A DNA stretch of 64,000 nt from CAZHNW01 sp942491575 (GCA_942491575.1 CALOBT010000025.1:2914001-2978000), one strand, 5' to 3'; shown: positions 25,952 through 34,796, numbered from the stretch's first letter. Notes: generated by a model not told the origin, from the sequence alone. Translations and numbers: made by a program.

Positions 25952-27430
25952 TCAAAAAGACCGGAAAGCCCGAACCTTATAGAGAGTACTCTTTGGATCG
26001 CTGAAGCAAAGACCATTATTTACAGACTGGGCATATGCTTTAGTCCCAATGTCCTCAGATGAATTCCAGTAATCACCCGACAAAAAATCGACGTCAATAG
26101 CTGTCCTGTTATAGTATAAATATTTTAACTCATCCTGTGACGGCAAATACCAGTCGGTATATCCGCCGCCGTTATATTCCCTGGCAAGGCCTGCCGCGTA
26201 TGTCACAAGCCCTTCTCCACCCGGGTCATTCTGGGCAATTATCTTATCGGTATTGGCCGAACCGGTGCCGATAGCAGTATCCGTTCCGGTTACTGCTGTC
26301 GACTGATTTACTGCTAAAGCCCAGATGATACCTGCACTCAAGTTTTCGGTCGACACGATGAGTCCATGGGGCACACCCGCTTCATACCCGGGTTGACTGG
26401 CCTCGAGTATGTGGGCTATTTTCCCGCCAAGATAATCCATCCCGACAGTTAACTGTCTATACACCTCCGCTGTTTGGGGCGACCCTGTTATAGCATAACC
26501 CCCGGGGCTTGTTACCGTAATAGAAACAGTTGCTCCGTTAGCTACGACAATATCGGAAATGGATAAACTTCTAGTCGTTCCCGTGCCCGTCAAGGTACCC
26601 TTCATTGCACCGGTCACAGTAATATTGTCTGCAGTCAATATGGTCGGATCACTACTAAAAGTCAGTGTAAGTCCCGTTGAATCAGCTGAGCCCGAGGTAC
26701 CACCATACTGAACTGCGCTTTGAAAAGTAATGGGCGTATTATATCTATACACCACCGCTGTCTGCGGCGACCCGGTAACGGCGTAACCATCAGGGCTCGT
26801 TATCGTAACAGAAACCATCTCTCCATTCGCTACGGTAATGTTCGATATCGCGAGATTTTTCGTGAGTCCATTATCTGTCAAAGCTCCCTTTGTTGCTCCG
26901 GTCACAGTAATATTGTCTGCTGTTAATGTGGTCGGGTCAACATCAAAGGTCAGGATAAGCCCTGTTGAATTGACTGTGCCCGAAGTACCGCCGGTCTCTA
27001 TCACACTTTCAAAAGTAACATCTACATCAGGCACTTCGCCTGTTGCCGGAAAAACAGCAGTCACCTCGCCAGAATTGACCGCGTTAACAACCGTTATTGC
27101 ACCCGCTACAGTAAAAAAATTCGCCGACACACCGTTCAGGGTATATTCTTTTTTCGCTGTTAAAACAATGTTTGCTGTATATTCGGTTTCTGCTTCAAAG
27201 GGATTATCGGCAGGCGACCAGGAAATAATACCCGTATATTGTGCAGTATCTATTACTGTTGTATCAGGCACAGCGCTTCGTACCGGAACCACGACTCCCG
27301 GTATTGCCGATATGGTAACAACGCTATTGCCTGCTGTCTCACCATCGTCACAGCCGGTTAAGACCAGCAATGCTCCAAAGATGATTATGGATAACAGTAC
27401 CCACGATACCAAAAACTTGATTTTACTCAT
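25952..27430 (-). CDS. Lipoprotein with tandem repeats and C-terminal Lcl-type domain
   Basis: A 492-residue exported lipoprotein. The signal peptide ends in the lipobox LVLTGC. Residues of about 140-325 contain two near-identical 93-residue repeats (both with STGLxLTF, DPTxLTADNITVTGA and SPxGYAxTGSPQTAxVYR), which look like bacterial Ig-like or adhesin-like beta domains. The C-terminal 150 residues have the DUF1566/Lcl signature (DWYLPSQDELKYLY...YWNSSEDIGTKAYAQSV). Such proteins sit on the cell surface and often bind collagen-like or glycan ligands. CTGGAGGTTAAAA precedes the ATG. Repeat number may vary between strains. Confidence 0.87.
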   Translation of the reverse strand: MSKIKFLVSWVLLSIIIFGALLVLTGCDDGETAGNSVVTISAIPGVVVPVRSAVPDTTVIDTAQYTGIISWSPADNPFEAETEYTANIVLTAKKEYTLNGVSANFFTVAGAITVVNAVNSGEVTAVFPATGEVPDVDVTFESVIETGGTSGTVNSTGLILTFDVDPTTLTADNITVTGATKGALTDNGLTKNLAISNITVANGEMVSVTITSPDGYAVTGSPQTAVVYRYNTPITFQSAVQYGGTSGSADSTGLTLTFSSDPTILTADNITVTGAMKGTLTGTGTTRSLSISDIVVANGATVSITVTSPGGYAITGSPQTAEVYRQLTVGMDYLGGKIAHILEASQPGYEAGVPHGLIVSTENLSAGIIWALAVNQSTAVTGTDTAIGTGSANTDKIIAQNDPGGEGLVTYAAGLAREYNGGGYTDWYLPSQDELKYLYYNRTAIDVDFLSGDYWNSSEDIGTKAYAQSVNNGLCFSDPKSTLYKVRAFRSF

Positions 27431-27720
27431 TTTTAACCTCCAGGTTCTTATGTATAAATTATCATCATTGCCTGCACAGGCATCTCAGGAATTCAGGATC
27501 GAACATGCCATCTGTCATGGCCCCTGAAATACAGCGCAATAATTATGCAGAATTTTCAAAGCTTTACGCCATGACTGATGATAATTTAAAATAAAAACTC
27601 ATGGGAATTAAGCCATCATACAAAAGTATGAATTTTGCAAAAAATCAAGTTTTCAGGATATTTTTACCTATCTTTCATCTTTACGCGTTAAATGACATAT
27701 TCATTGTATACATTATTTTA

Positions 27721-27749
27721 TTGACAGCAGGAAAACCGACACTACGATA
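27721..27749 (+). promoter_or_regulatory. Candidate sigma70 promoter of the LuxR-type regulator
   Basis: TTGACA (27721-27726) is followed after 17 bases by ACGATA (27744-27749), giving a start site about 42 bases before the gene at 27799. The rest of the gene-free stretch 27431-27798 is AT-rich and contains the leader of the divergent lipoprotein gene; no RNA element was recognised in it. Confidence 0.45.
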
Positions 27750-27798
27750 GGAACATTGAAAAATGAATAACGTTCTGAAATAATTATAACTGGTTTCT

Positions 27799-29043
27799 AT
27801 GTCGCCTCTTTCACTCATACTATCCTTTCAATTCTGCATATATCTCTTTCTGGCCATATACGTGCTGATAAAGGACAGAACTTCCCGCGTCCATATACTC
27901 TTCTTTTCCCTCTGCATTGTCCTGGCCTACTGGCAGTTCCCGGCCATTTTTCTCTACTCCACAGAAAACATGCAGACAGCCTGGCACTGCATTACCCTTG
28001 CCTCGCCGGGGATAATCCTTTCAGTGCCTCTTTCTCTTCATTTCTGTATTGAGCTCACCGGCATCATCAGGTTCCGCCGCTTCTGGTACCTCTTCCTCTA
28101 CCTGCCAGGCATCTTCTTTGCCGTATACAGCCTCTTAAAGCCCTTCTTTTTTATTGCCATAGAAAGGGCTGGCAGTTTCTGGCTCTTTGTTCCAAATTTT
28201 CAGTCACCCCCGCACCAGGTATACAGTATATACAGCATCGTATGTACCCTGGCATGCCTCTTCCTTCTCTTCAGGTGGCATGCCATTTCCAGCCTGCACC
28301 GTGAAAAAAGACAGGCTAAAATAATATATTTCTCCCTGCTTGCTACGCTTATCATTATCACATCAGAAGAGATCATTATTCCCCTTTTTATTTCTGGAAA
28401 AACCCTGGGGCTTGGCCCCCATATGTACATGATCTGGCACACTGGCATTGCCTGGGCTATTATTAGATACCGATTTCTTGACATCAATCCCGGTCTAGTC
28501 AGTAACATGCTTTTTCATAACATTGATGAAGCGGTGGTTCTCCTTGACAGGGACGGCCGCGTTGTATCTGCGAATAGAAAAGCACTTAAAATACTTGATT
28601 CAACACGGGAAAAGCTGAAAGGACAAAGTTTCGTGGAACTGACAAAAGAAACCCGTGAATTTGAAAGAATCTCAGGCAGTATTATCAACGGCGAATCCTC
28701 CACTGCAAATATCAAATTTTCTTTCCTAAATGTAGACAACAGCAATCTTCTTGATTCAAAACTGACGGCAATAGAAGACTCCCTGGGTGATATTGTTGGC
28801 ATACTTCTAATAGCACGGCTGACGCGAACAGAGGATTTTATTAAAAGGTATAAAGTCAGTAAAAGAGAGTTTGAAATTATTATCCAGGTACTATCCGGCA
28901 AAACAATAAATCAAATTTCCCAGGAACTTGAAATCTCGGAGATTACGGTTAAAACCCACATCACCAGCATTTACAATAAACTCGGCATAAACAACAGGAT
29001 TAATCTTCTGGAAATCCTTAAAAACTACAACATCACACCGTAA
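27799..29043 (+). CDS. Seven-helix membrane sensor with PAS and LuxR-type HTH
   Basis: A 414-residue membrane-bound transcription regulator. The first 230 residues contain about seven hydrophobic helices, as in the 7TM sensory region placed ahead of histidine kinases (SFQFCIYLFLAIYVLI, LYLPGIFFAVYSLL, IIYFSLLATLIIITSE). A PAS domain follows at about 235-345 (DEAVVLLDRDGRVVSANRKA). The C-terminus is a GerE/LuxR HTH with INQISQELEISEITVKTH and IYNKLGINNRINLL. There is no kinase or receiver domain, so ligand binding in the membrane or PAS pocket should act directly on DNA binding. It is divergent from the repeat-bearing lipoprotein, a plausible target. Confidence 0.88.
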   Translation: MSPLSLILSFQFCIYLFLAIYVLIKDRTSRVHILFFSLCIVLAYWQFPAIFLYSTENMQTAWHCITLASPGIILSVPLSLHFCIELTGIIRFRRFWYLFLYLPGIFFAVYSLLKPFFFIAIERAGSFWLFVPNFQSPPHQVYSIYSIVCTLACLFLLFRWHAISSLHREKRQAKIIYFSLLATLIIITSEEIIIPLFISGKTLGLGPHMYMIWHTGIAWAIIRYRFLDINPGLVSNMLFHNIDEAVVLLDRDGRVVSANRKALKILDSTREKLKGQSFVELTKETREFERISGSIINGESSTANIKFSFLNVDNSNLLDSKLTAIEDSLGDIVGILLIARLTRTEDFIKRYKVSKREFEIIIQVLSGKTINQISQELEISEITVKTHITSIYNKLGINNRINLLEILKNYNITP

Positions 29044-29264
29044 CCCCTTTTTGCCTCCCCCCTCGGCTTGATATTCAGGTTGTTATGATAAAAGCATAGC
29101 ACCTTTAACCGTGTTGGCCCTCCTTTCGGTCTCCTGCCTCGTCGGGCATTAAAGCATTCATGCTCAGCACAAAAAATGGGTGATGGCTATATCCTGTCCT
29201 CAATCCCCCCCATTATGTCACTTCTTAGACATATCCATTAATTGATCAAAAAAATACTTTTGTA

Positions 29265-29293
29265 TTGACAAAAAACAGGCCATAAAAACAATT
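29265..29293 (+). promoter_or_regulatory. Candidate promoter of the rpsP operon
   Basis: TTGACA (29265-29270) is followed after 17 bases by ACAATT (29288-29293), with ATAAAA and AATTAT variants overlapping. It lies about 30 bases before the AGGAGG of rpsP. No riboswitch or leader structure was recognised between 29044 and the promoter. Confidence 0.5.
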
Positions 29294-29323
29294 ATCTCTC
29301 TATCTATATCAGGAGGTACGAAA

Positions 29324-29587
29324 GTGGCGGTAAAGATACGCTTGCAGAGAGTTGGAACAAAAAAGCGACCCTTCTATCGAGTTGTTGCAGTGGACAGCAG
29401 AAAAAAACGGGATGGTGGTGTAATCGACCAGCTCGGAAGATATCAGCCCATCGTTGAAGGCGTCCAGTTTGACGTGAATGAAGATAAAATCATGGACTGG
29501 CTCAAAAAAGGAGCCCAACCAACAGATACAATGCTGAGCCTTCTTAAAAAATCGGGACTCTGGCAAAAATTCAACACGGCGAAATAA
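29324..29587 (+). CDS. rpsP: 30S ribosomal protein S16
   Basis: An 87-residue protein beginning (M)AVKIRLQRVGTKKRPFYRVV, the invariant S16 N-terminus. The start codon is GTG, with AGGAGGTACGAAA directly upstream, which decides the start. S16 is an early assembly protein of the small subunit and contacts 16S rRNA. It heads the operon rpsP-khpA-rimM-trmD-rplS, which couples ribosomal proteins with factors that mature ribosomes and tRNA. Confidence 0.98.
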   Translation: MAVKIRLQRVGTKKRPFYRVVAVDSRKKRDGGVIDQLGRYQPIVEGVQFDVNEDKIMDWLKKGAQPTDTMLSLLKKSGLWQKFNTAK

Positions 29588-29612
29588 TTGAAATTCCCAT
29601 CAGGAGGCGGAG

Positions 29613-29849
29613 ATGGACTACAAGGAACTCGTGACTTATATGGTTAAGTCTCTCGTTGATAATCCGGATCAGGTTGAAATTAACGAAATCGAAGGCGAAA
29701 AATCTACAATTCTTGAACTCAAAGTAACGAAAGAAGATATCGGAAAAGTAATTGGCAAGCACGGTCGCATTGCACGGGCCATCAGGACCATAATCAATGC
29801 ATCTGCCACCAAAACAGGTAAAAGAGTTGTCCTGGAAATACTCGATTAA
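29613..29849 (+). CDS. khpA: KH-domain RNA-binding protein KhpA
   Basis: A 78-residue single type-II KH domain with the GxxG loop in VIGKHGRIARAIRTII. KhpA proteins bind RNA, often as a dimer with KhpB/Jag, and influence cell division or sRNA function in Gram-positive bacteria. CAGGAGGCGGAG precedes the start. Its last base overlaps the rimM start (TAATG-type junction), so translation is coupled. Position between S16 and RimM is the conserved one. Confidence 0.95.
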   Translation: MDYKELVTYMVKSLVDNPDQVEINEIEGEKSTILELKVTKEDIGKVIGKHGRIARAIRTIINASATKTGKRVVLEILD

Positions 29850-30382
29850 TGCAGAATAGTGAGCATCTTCGCATTGCAGTAATTACAGGAGCCCATGCAT
29901 TGCATGGGCGATTAAAGATTCTAGTTGTTTCAGATAATTTAAGTCGTTTCGCCCCTGGCGCAGAAGTTACTGTAAAAGATAAGAACGGTTTAAAACCATA
30001 CAAAATCATTGAGTTTGCACCTTCTAAAGGGAAAGTCTGTCTCATGCACCTGGAAGGCGTTTCGGATCGAAATGCTGCGGATGATCTTAAAGGTGCAGAA
30101 ATCTTTATCAGACGGGAAGAAGCGGAAAAAACCCGCGATGAACTTCTGGAAGATGAAGAGTATTATTATTACGATATAGTCGATTGTGCTGTATACCTCG
30201 AGGGCAATCACTTCGGGGTAGTCTCTGATATAATTGAAGCCGGAGCCGGTGAAATACTTATTATTACCGATTCGGGCGGAAAAAAACATATGATTCCCTT
30301 TGTAGAATCAATGGTCAGCACTGATCATATCAAAGATAAGCGAATAGACATTTCACCGGTCGAGGGAATCCTTGATCTTTAA
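29849..30382 (+). CDS. rimM: Ribosome maturation factor RimM
   Basis: A 177-residue two-domain protein. The N-terminal RimM barrel starts RIAVITGAHALHGRLKI and the PRC-barrel starts YYYYDIVDCAVYLEGNHFGVVSDI. RimM binds S19 and assists maturation of the 30S head. It overlaps khpA by one base and trmD by 11 bases. Length is standard. Confidence 0.95.
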   Translation: MQNSEHLRIAVITGAHALHGRLKILVVSDNLSRFAPGAEVTVKDKNGLKPYKIIEFAPSKGKVCLMHLEGVSDRNAADDLKGAEIFIRREEAEKTRDELLEDEEYYYYDIVDCAVYLEGNHFGVVSDIIEAGAGEILIITDSGGKKHMIPFVESMVSTDHIKDKRIDISPVEGILDL

Positions 30383-31070
30383 TGTTTTTACCCTTTTCCC
30401 GGGTTTCTTCGAGAGTCCACTTAAAACGGGACTCATGGGAAAAGCCTGTGAGGCGGGAATATTGACGGTGAATACCGTTGATATCAGGAATTATTCAGCA
30501 GACCGGTTTCACCGTTGCGATGATTATCCCTATGGCGGCGGCTCCGGAATGGTTCTTAAACCGGAACCTCTGATGAAAGCCCTGGATGACCACCGGGAGA
30601 GAAAGGCATTAACCCTTCTTACATCACCGGGTGGGAGAGTATTAAACCAGGATATGGTGAAAAAATTCTCCCAAAATGATGAGATTAGTATCATTTGTGG
30701 TCATTATGAAGGAGTAGACCAGCGTGTCATCGATGAATATGTTGACTTTGAAGTATCCATCGGTGATTATATATTATCAGGCGGTGAATTCGCCAGTCTT
30801 ATCATGATAGACTCTATTGCCCGGTTTATACCCGGTTTTATGTCAAACGAAGAGTCTCTTCTTGATGAAAGCTTTGAGGGACACCTGCTGGAATATCCCC
30901 AGTATACAAGGCCGGAAGAAATAAGGGGTTTGCGTATACCGGATGTTCTACTGAGCGGGCATCATGAAAATATCCGTCGCTGGCGCTTAGAAAAAAGTAT
31001 TGAGAAAACGAGAAAGGTACGACCTGACCTCTATCAAAGATATTTATTGAATAAATTAACAGGAGAGTAA
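30372..31070 (+). CDS. trmD: tRNA (guanine37-N1)-methyltransferase
   Basis: A 232-residue SPOUT-class enzyme that methylates G37 of tRNAs reading CNN and some other codons, preventing +1 frameshifting. The SAM-binding trefoil knot region is intact: CDDYPYGGGSGMVLKPEPL near residue 52, IICGHYEGVDQRVI and SIGDYILSGGE. It overlaps rimM by 11 bases and precedes rplS by 5 bases, as in many bacteria. Confidence 0.97.
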   Translation: MIFNVFTLFPGFFESPLKTGLMGKACEAGILTVNTVDIRNYSADRFHRCDDYPYGGGSGMVLKPEPLMKALDDHRERKALTLLTSPGGRVLNQDMVKKFSQNDEISIICGHYEGVDQRVIDEYVDFEVSIGDYILSGGEFASLIMIDSIARFIPGFMSNEESLLDESFEGHLLEYPQYTRPEEIRGLRIPDVLLSGHHENIRRWRLEKSIEKTRKVRPDLYQRYLLNKLTGE

Positions 31071-31075
31071 ATAAA

Positions 31076-31534
31076 ATGGACATTATCCAGGCCATTGAAA
31101 AGGAAATCACACCCGTAGACCGTCAGCTGGACTTCGAAATAGGAGATACCGTTAAGGTACACTACCGAATTGTAGAAGGAAACCGGGAAAGAATACAGGT
31201 TTTCGAAGGCATCGTCATAGCTATTGATAACAAAGGTATAGGCAAGACCTTTACGGTAAGAAAAATATCCTTTGATATCGGCGTGGAACGTATTTTCCCA
31301 CTCTTCAGCACAAGGATTGCAAAAATCGAAGTAGTACGTAAAGGGAAAATAAGAAGATCCAAACTCTACTTCCTTCGGGAAAGAAGAGGAAAATCAGCGA
31401 AACTCAAGGAAAGACGGGCCAAAGTCGGTACCGTTGCTCAACCGAAAAAAAGAAATGCTAAGGTTGAAAAACCTGTGGCTGAAGCACCTGCAGCTGAAGA
31501 AGTCGAATCAAAAGAACCGGAAGCTGCCGAATAA
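31076..31534 (+). CDS. rplS: 50S ribosomal protein L19 with acidic C-terminal tail
   Basis: Residues 1-115 are a normal L19 (FEIGDTVKVHYRIVEGNRERIQVFEGIVIA, with RVERIFPLFS-type VERIFPLFST and the conserved LYFLRERRGKSAKLKERR). The protein is 152 residues instead of about 115; the extra C-terminal 37 residues are rich in Lys then Ala/Glu/Pro (EKPVAEAPAAEEVESKEPEA) and would be disordered. L19 lies at the subunit interface. It is the last gene before the terminator at 31570-31604. Confidence 0.96.
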   Translation: MDIIQAIEKEITPVDRQLDFEIGDTVKVHYRIVEGNRERIQVFEGIVIAIDNKGIGKTFTVRKISFDIGVERIFPLFSTRIAKIEVVRKGKIRRSKLYFLRERRGKSAKLKERRAKVGTVAQPKKRNAKVEKPVAEAPAAEEVESKEPEAAE

Positions 31535-31543
31535 ATTGCAGTA

Positions 31544-32254
31544 ATGAAATCGGACATTTTTCAGATAATAAAAGAGGCGGATCAAAAATCCGCCTCTTTT
31601 ATTTTGCCTGATTTTTCCTTCGAATCAGCCCTTCTCAAAGAAGGCTACCGTTATATCGCCGGCGTCGATGAAGCAGGACGCGGTTCCCTCGCGGGGCCCC
31701 TCACGGTGGGACTGACCATATACGATGCGGCAACAATAGAATCACCCCCTGATGATATTATCAAACAGATCAGGGACTCGAAAAAACTTACTCACCAGCG
31801 TCGTCTCCAGGCTCTTGAAACCATCCACAGATACTGCACCCTCTCCAGGGCGGAAATGGTATCCCATCAAATTATTGATGAAAACAATATCGTCAAGGCT
31901 ATCGGCATTGCCCTGGTGAACCTGCTTGAAAAAAGTCCCCTGACCCCCGATATTATTCTCATGGACGGAACCATCTCCTTTGACGTAGGAATCCCCATGA
32001 TAACGGTTAAAAAAGGTGATAACCGGTCCTTCAGTATTGCCTCCGCATCAATAGAAGCAAAGGTGACCAGGGATGGCATTATGGACAGCTATGAAGATAT
32101 ACACCCCGGATATGGATTTAATAAAAATAAGGGATACGGCACCATGGAACACCGGAATGCCATCCATGAAAAGGGATTCTGTTCCATTCATCGGCGAACC
32201 TACGAACCGGTACGCAGCCTCATAGAAGGACAGCAGGCACTCTTTCCATCATGA
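31544..32254 (+). CDS. rnhB: Ribonuclease HII
   Basis: The enzyme removes RNA from RNA-DNA hybrids and single ribonucleotides from DNA. The active-site Asp-Glu pair lies in AGVDEAGRGSLAGPL near residue 42, with further acids in ILMDGTISFD and KVTRD. The open frame from ATG 31544 gives 236 residues, about 30 longer at the N-terminus than the conserved core. That extra part is encoded by a strong terminator hairpin, and no ribosome binding site precedes the ATG. A TTG at 31604 in the same frame would start just before the core. The true start is therefore uncertain. It overlaps the next gene by 4 bases. Confidence 0.93.
   Translation: MKSDIFQIIKEADQKSASFILPDFSFESALLKEGYRYIAGVDEAGRGSLAGPLTVGLTIYDAATIESPPDDIIKQIRDSKKLTHQRRLQALETIHRYCTLSRAEMVSHQIIDENNIVKAIGIALVNLLEKSPLTPDIILMDGTISFDVGIPMITVKKGDNRSFSIASASIEAKVTRDGIMDSYEDIHPGYGFNKNKGYGTMEHRNAIHEKGFCSIHRRTYEPVRSLIEGQQALFPS
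31570..31604 (+). terminator. Intrinsic terminator of the ribosomal operon, inside the 5' end of rnhB
   Basis: Arms 31570-31582 (AAAAGAGGCGGAT) and 31588-31600 pair perfectly over 13 bases with a five-base loop, followed by TTTTATTTTG. It lies 36 bases after the rplS stop and within the frame read from the rnhB ATG. Confidence 0.85.
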
Positions 32255-33294
32255 AAATCAGCAAAACGGATATGATCAGAATAGCCCGCAAAGAGGCGAT
32301 TCTAAAAATAATCGGTACAATGAAACAGGGAGAAAAGGTTCCTGCGCGAATTACTGACCGCCAGGACCGTTACTTCGCCAACATTTCCGTGCGTGGGCAT
32401 CAACTAAAGGCGGAGTTCCCCGGTGGAGTCCCGGGAAGCAATCATCTCACCCTTCAGCTGGTTAAAAAAGAGGCGGATTCGATCCTGTTTAAACTTATCC
32501 AGTCGAGCGAAACAGCCTCCTTTAAAGAGAAAATCTCAGACCTTATATATCTTCCCACGGAAAAGATGAATACCCTTTCCCCGGCTCTCCTGGGAAAGTC
32601 CCTTCAGCAGACATCGAATCTCTTTGAACTCCATTTTTTCCTCATGTATCCCCAAATGAAAGGGAGACTCAGGGGGGAAGGAATCACACAAATACTTAAT
32701 CGCCTTCTGATGGGGGAAATATCTCATCAGTCACTTATCCTTTTCTCTTCCCTGCTGCAGGGGGAAGTGATACCACCGGATTTTTTACATTATTTCCTGA
32801 AATTACTGCAGAGACAACGCAGGGAGGATGAACCGAATTTATTTCCGTCTAAAGAGACAGATTTAATGAAGCTGCTCAATAATGTAATGGAAGATACCGA
32901 TAATAATGAAAATGACTCCCTGCAAAGGGATCTGATCAAAAAATCTCTGGAGATATTGATCCCTAAGGGGGAAGTAACCGGCTGCGAAGTGCCGTTACTG
33001 ATAGATGATGAGTTTATTCCTCTAAAAATAATGCATAATGAGGGAAACTGGATCCTTTCCATTGAGCTAAGCAAACTGGGTACCATAGATATACTGGCAC
33101 AAAAAGAGGGGATGATCAGCATCATTGGGGAGTCCCGGGAACACCTTGAACTGATTGAAAATCAATTAAGGGAAAAAAATTCTGACTTTTCAGGAATTAT
33201 AATTAATTTCAAAACGCGCAGAGAAGCTTTAGATAAATTAGTTGCAATTAATTCATTTTATTCATTAAATAGTCAGCTTGATATAAAAGTGTAA
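32251..33294 (+). CDS. YlqG/FliK-like protein, 347 aa
   Basis: A soluble protein whose C-terminal 100 residues (PLKIMHNEGNWILSIELSK, then LGTIDILAQKEGMISIIGE) resemble the C-terminal domain of flagellar hook-length control protein FliK. The N-terminal 200 residues are helical and not recognised. The order rnhB, this gene, FlhB-tail gene mirrors rnhB-ylqG-ylqH in Bacillus subtilis, where both products are flagellar-like proteins of unclear role. Overlap of 4 bases with rnhB implies coupling. A regulatory role with the FlhB-like partner is inferred. Confidence 0.7.
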   Translation: MKISKTDMIRIARKEAILKIIGTMKQGEKVPARITDRQDRYFANISVRGHQLKAEFPGGVPGSNHLTLQLVKKEADSILFKLIQSSETASFKEKISDLIYLPTEKMNTLSPALLGKSLQQTSNLFELHFFLMYPQMKGRLRGEGITQILNRLLMGEISHQSLILFSSLLQGEVIPPDFLHYFLKLLQRQRREDEPNLFPSKETDLMKLLNNVMEDTDNNENDSLQRDLIKKSLEILIPKGEVTGCEVPLLIDDEFIPLKIMHNEGNWILSIELSKLGTIDILAQKEGMISIIGESREHLELIENQLREKNSDFSGIIINFKTRREALDKLVAINSFYSLNSQLDIKV

Positions 33295-33338
33295 AATATT
33301 CCAAATTAATATGCCCTGAATAAAGTTAAACGAGGTAT

Positions 33339-33608
33339 ATGGAAAAAGGAGCAGCCTTAACCTATAATGGCGATATTCCGGTAATAACCGCTACTGTAAG
33401 GGGAATAGCCGTAAGAAAATTACTGGAAATTGCAGAAGGGCATGGTATACCGGTCTACAAAGACGCGGACCTGGTAGAAGTTCTGGAAAAACTGCCCCGC
33501 GGCAGTGAAATTCCCCCGAACCTTTACCTGGCAATTGCCGAAGTGCTCGCCGCCTGTTACCGCTCAAATAAACGGTTACAGAATAAAATCGACGGAATGA
33601 GGCCATAG
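33339..33608 (+). CDS. FlhB cytoplasmic-domain homologue (FlhX/YlqH-like)
   Basis: An 89-residue protein matching only the cytoplasmic tail of FlhB, the switch protein of flagellar export. It starts AALTYNGDIPVITATVRGIA; full FlhB normally has the autocleaved NPTH site at this level followed by the same fold (KILEIAEGHGIPVYKD here). The NPTH site is not present, as is usual in these short homologues. It follows the YlqG-like gene after 44 bases and precedes the HD-GYP gene by 4 bases. Confidence 0.85.
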   Translation: MEKGAALTYNGDIPVITATVRGIAVRKLLEIAEGHGIPVYKDADLVEVLEKLPRGSEIPPNLYLAIAEVLAACYRSNKRLQNKIDGMRP

Positions 33609-33612
33609 ATAG

Positions 33613-34779
33613 ATGAGTGAAATGAGAAAAGTACCGGTTGAAGACTTAAAACCTGGTATGGTCTATGATCAGCCCATATACGTTGACCAGAGCAATATTC
33701 TGGTGGCCGCCAATACCGCTATATCCGAAAATGATATTAAAAAGCTGATGACCTGGGGTGTTTCAGAAATTCAGACACAGGGGAATCTCATTGGGAACCA
33801 AAACGATGAAACGGCCCCGGTTGATAATCAGGCAAGGATACTCAGCGAATATAATAACCTCCTGAAAAAAAGAAAAGACCTTATCGGTATCCATCAAAAG
33901 GCGAGAAAGGCCGTTGAAAATGCCTATAATGCAATCCGAAACGATGAATCATTTAATCTTGCGGAAATTGAAAATTCTGTAACGGAAATAATATCCCTTC
34001 TCAATGAAAACAGCAATGTATTTCTGTTTCTCTACGGTCTTGATGAAGGGAAAGACTATCTGGTAACACATTCCGTTAATGTCACCTTCTATGCAATAAT
34101 CATGGGACTTGCCCTCAAGTATCCAATAACATCCCTGAAAGAACTCGGTATCGGAACCATGCTGATTGATGCTGGCATGCTGAAAATGCCTGTTTATATT
34201 ATCCATAAACAGTCAAATCTCACCGATCAGGAATACCAGCAGATCAAGACGCATCCACTGCATGGCTACAAGGTTCTGCGTCAGCTGGGTGACCTCAATG
34301 AACGGATTGCAAATGTGACCCTGCAGCATCACGAACAATTTGACGGGAAGGGGTACCCTAGAGGCTTAAAGGGGAATGAAATCAGTGAATTTGCACGCAT
34401 TGCCGCCATTGCGGACAGCTATGAAGCTCAAATTTCCAAAAGGAGCTACCGTCAGAAGGTTTATTTCTATCACGCCATGAGAAACCTTCTCTCCAGTGGG
34501 GTTAACCGCTTTGATCCTGTAATTCTGCGAATTTTCCTCTCCAGAATGTCCGTCTACCCAATCGGATCAATTATTGAACTCAATGATAATTCCGTAGGAA
34601 TCATAATAGGATCCATTCCTGAGAAGCCCCTGCGACCAATTATTAAACTTATTTTTGATGAGCAAAAAAACCGCGTTGAAGGGACCAATATCGTAAACCT
34701 TCTTGATCAGGCCAACCTCTACATTGTTCGGGCCCTTGATGAAGAAGATGCCGGTATTAATATATTTGATGTCCTCTGA
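33613..34779 (+). CDS. HD-GYP-type protein with degenerate HD motif
   Basis: A 388-residue protein with an N-terminal 130-residue region and an HD-GYP-like domain (about 140-330). The GYP part is intact: LQHHEQFDGKGYPRGLKG. The catalytic HD of the canonical HDIGK motif reads IDAGM (MLIDAGMLKMP), so both the His and the Lys are missing. HD-GYP proteins hydrolyse cyclic di-GMP; this one may be a non-catalytic binder or have altered chemistry. It sits 4 bases after the FlhB-like gene, so it belongs to the ribosomal/flagellar-like block. The window also encodes a GGDEF protein at 51625. Confidence 0.85.
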   Translation: MSEMRKVPVEDLKPGMVYDQPIYVDQSNILVAANTAISENDIKKLMTWGVSEIQTQGNLIGNQNDETAPVDNQARILSEYNNLLKKRKDLIGIHQKARKAVENAYNAIRNDESFNLAEIENSVTEIISLLNENSNVFLFLYGLDEGKDYLVTHSVNVTFYAIIMGLALKYPITSLKELGIGTMLIDAGMLKMPVYIIHKQSNLTDQEYQQIKTHPLHGYKVLRQLGDLNERIANVTLQHHEQFDGKGYPRGLKGNEISEFARIAAIADSYEAQISKRSYRQKVYFYHAMRNLLSSGVNRFDPVILRIFLSRMSVYPIGSIIELNDNSVGIIIGSIPEKPLRPIIKLIFDEQKNRVEGTNIVNLLDQANLYIVRALDEEDAGINIFDVL

Positions 34780-34796
34780 TTTTTTTGCTGTATCAA

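Noticed and set aside
26838..27527. 229-residue open frame on the plus strand
   Set aside because: It is antisense to the repeat lipoprotein, starts without a ribosome binding site, and has the low-complexity look of a shadow frame.
29090..29160. GC-rich stretch before rpsP resembling an SRP RNA or other small RNA on either strand
   Set aside because: The GGAA tetraloop and symmetric helix of 4.5S RNA are not present, and no guanidine or other riboswitch core was found.
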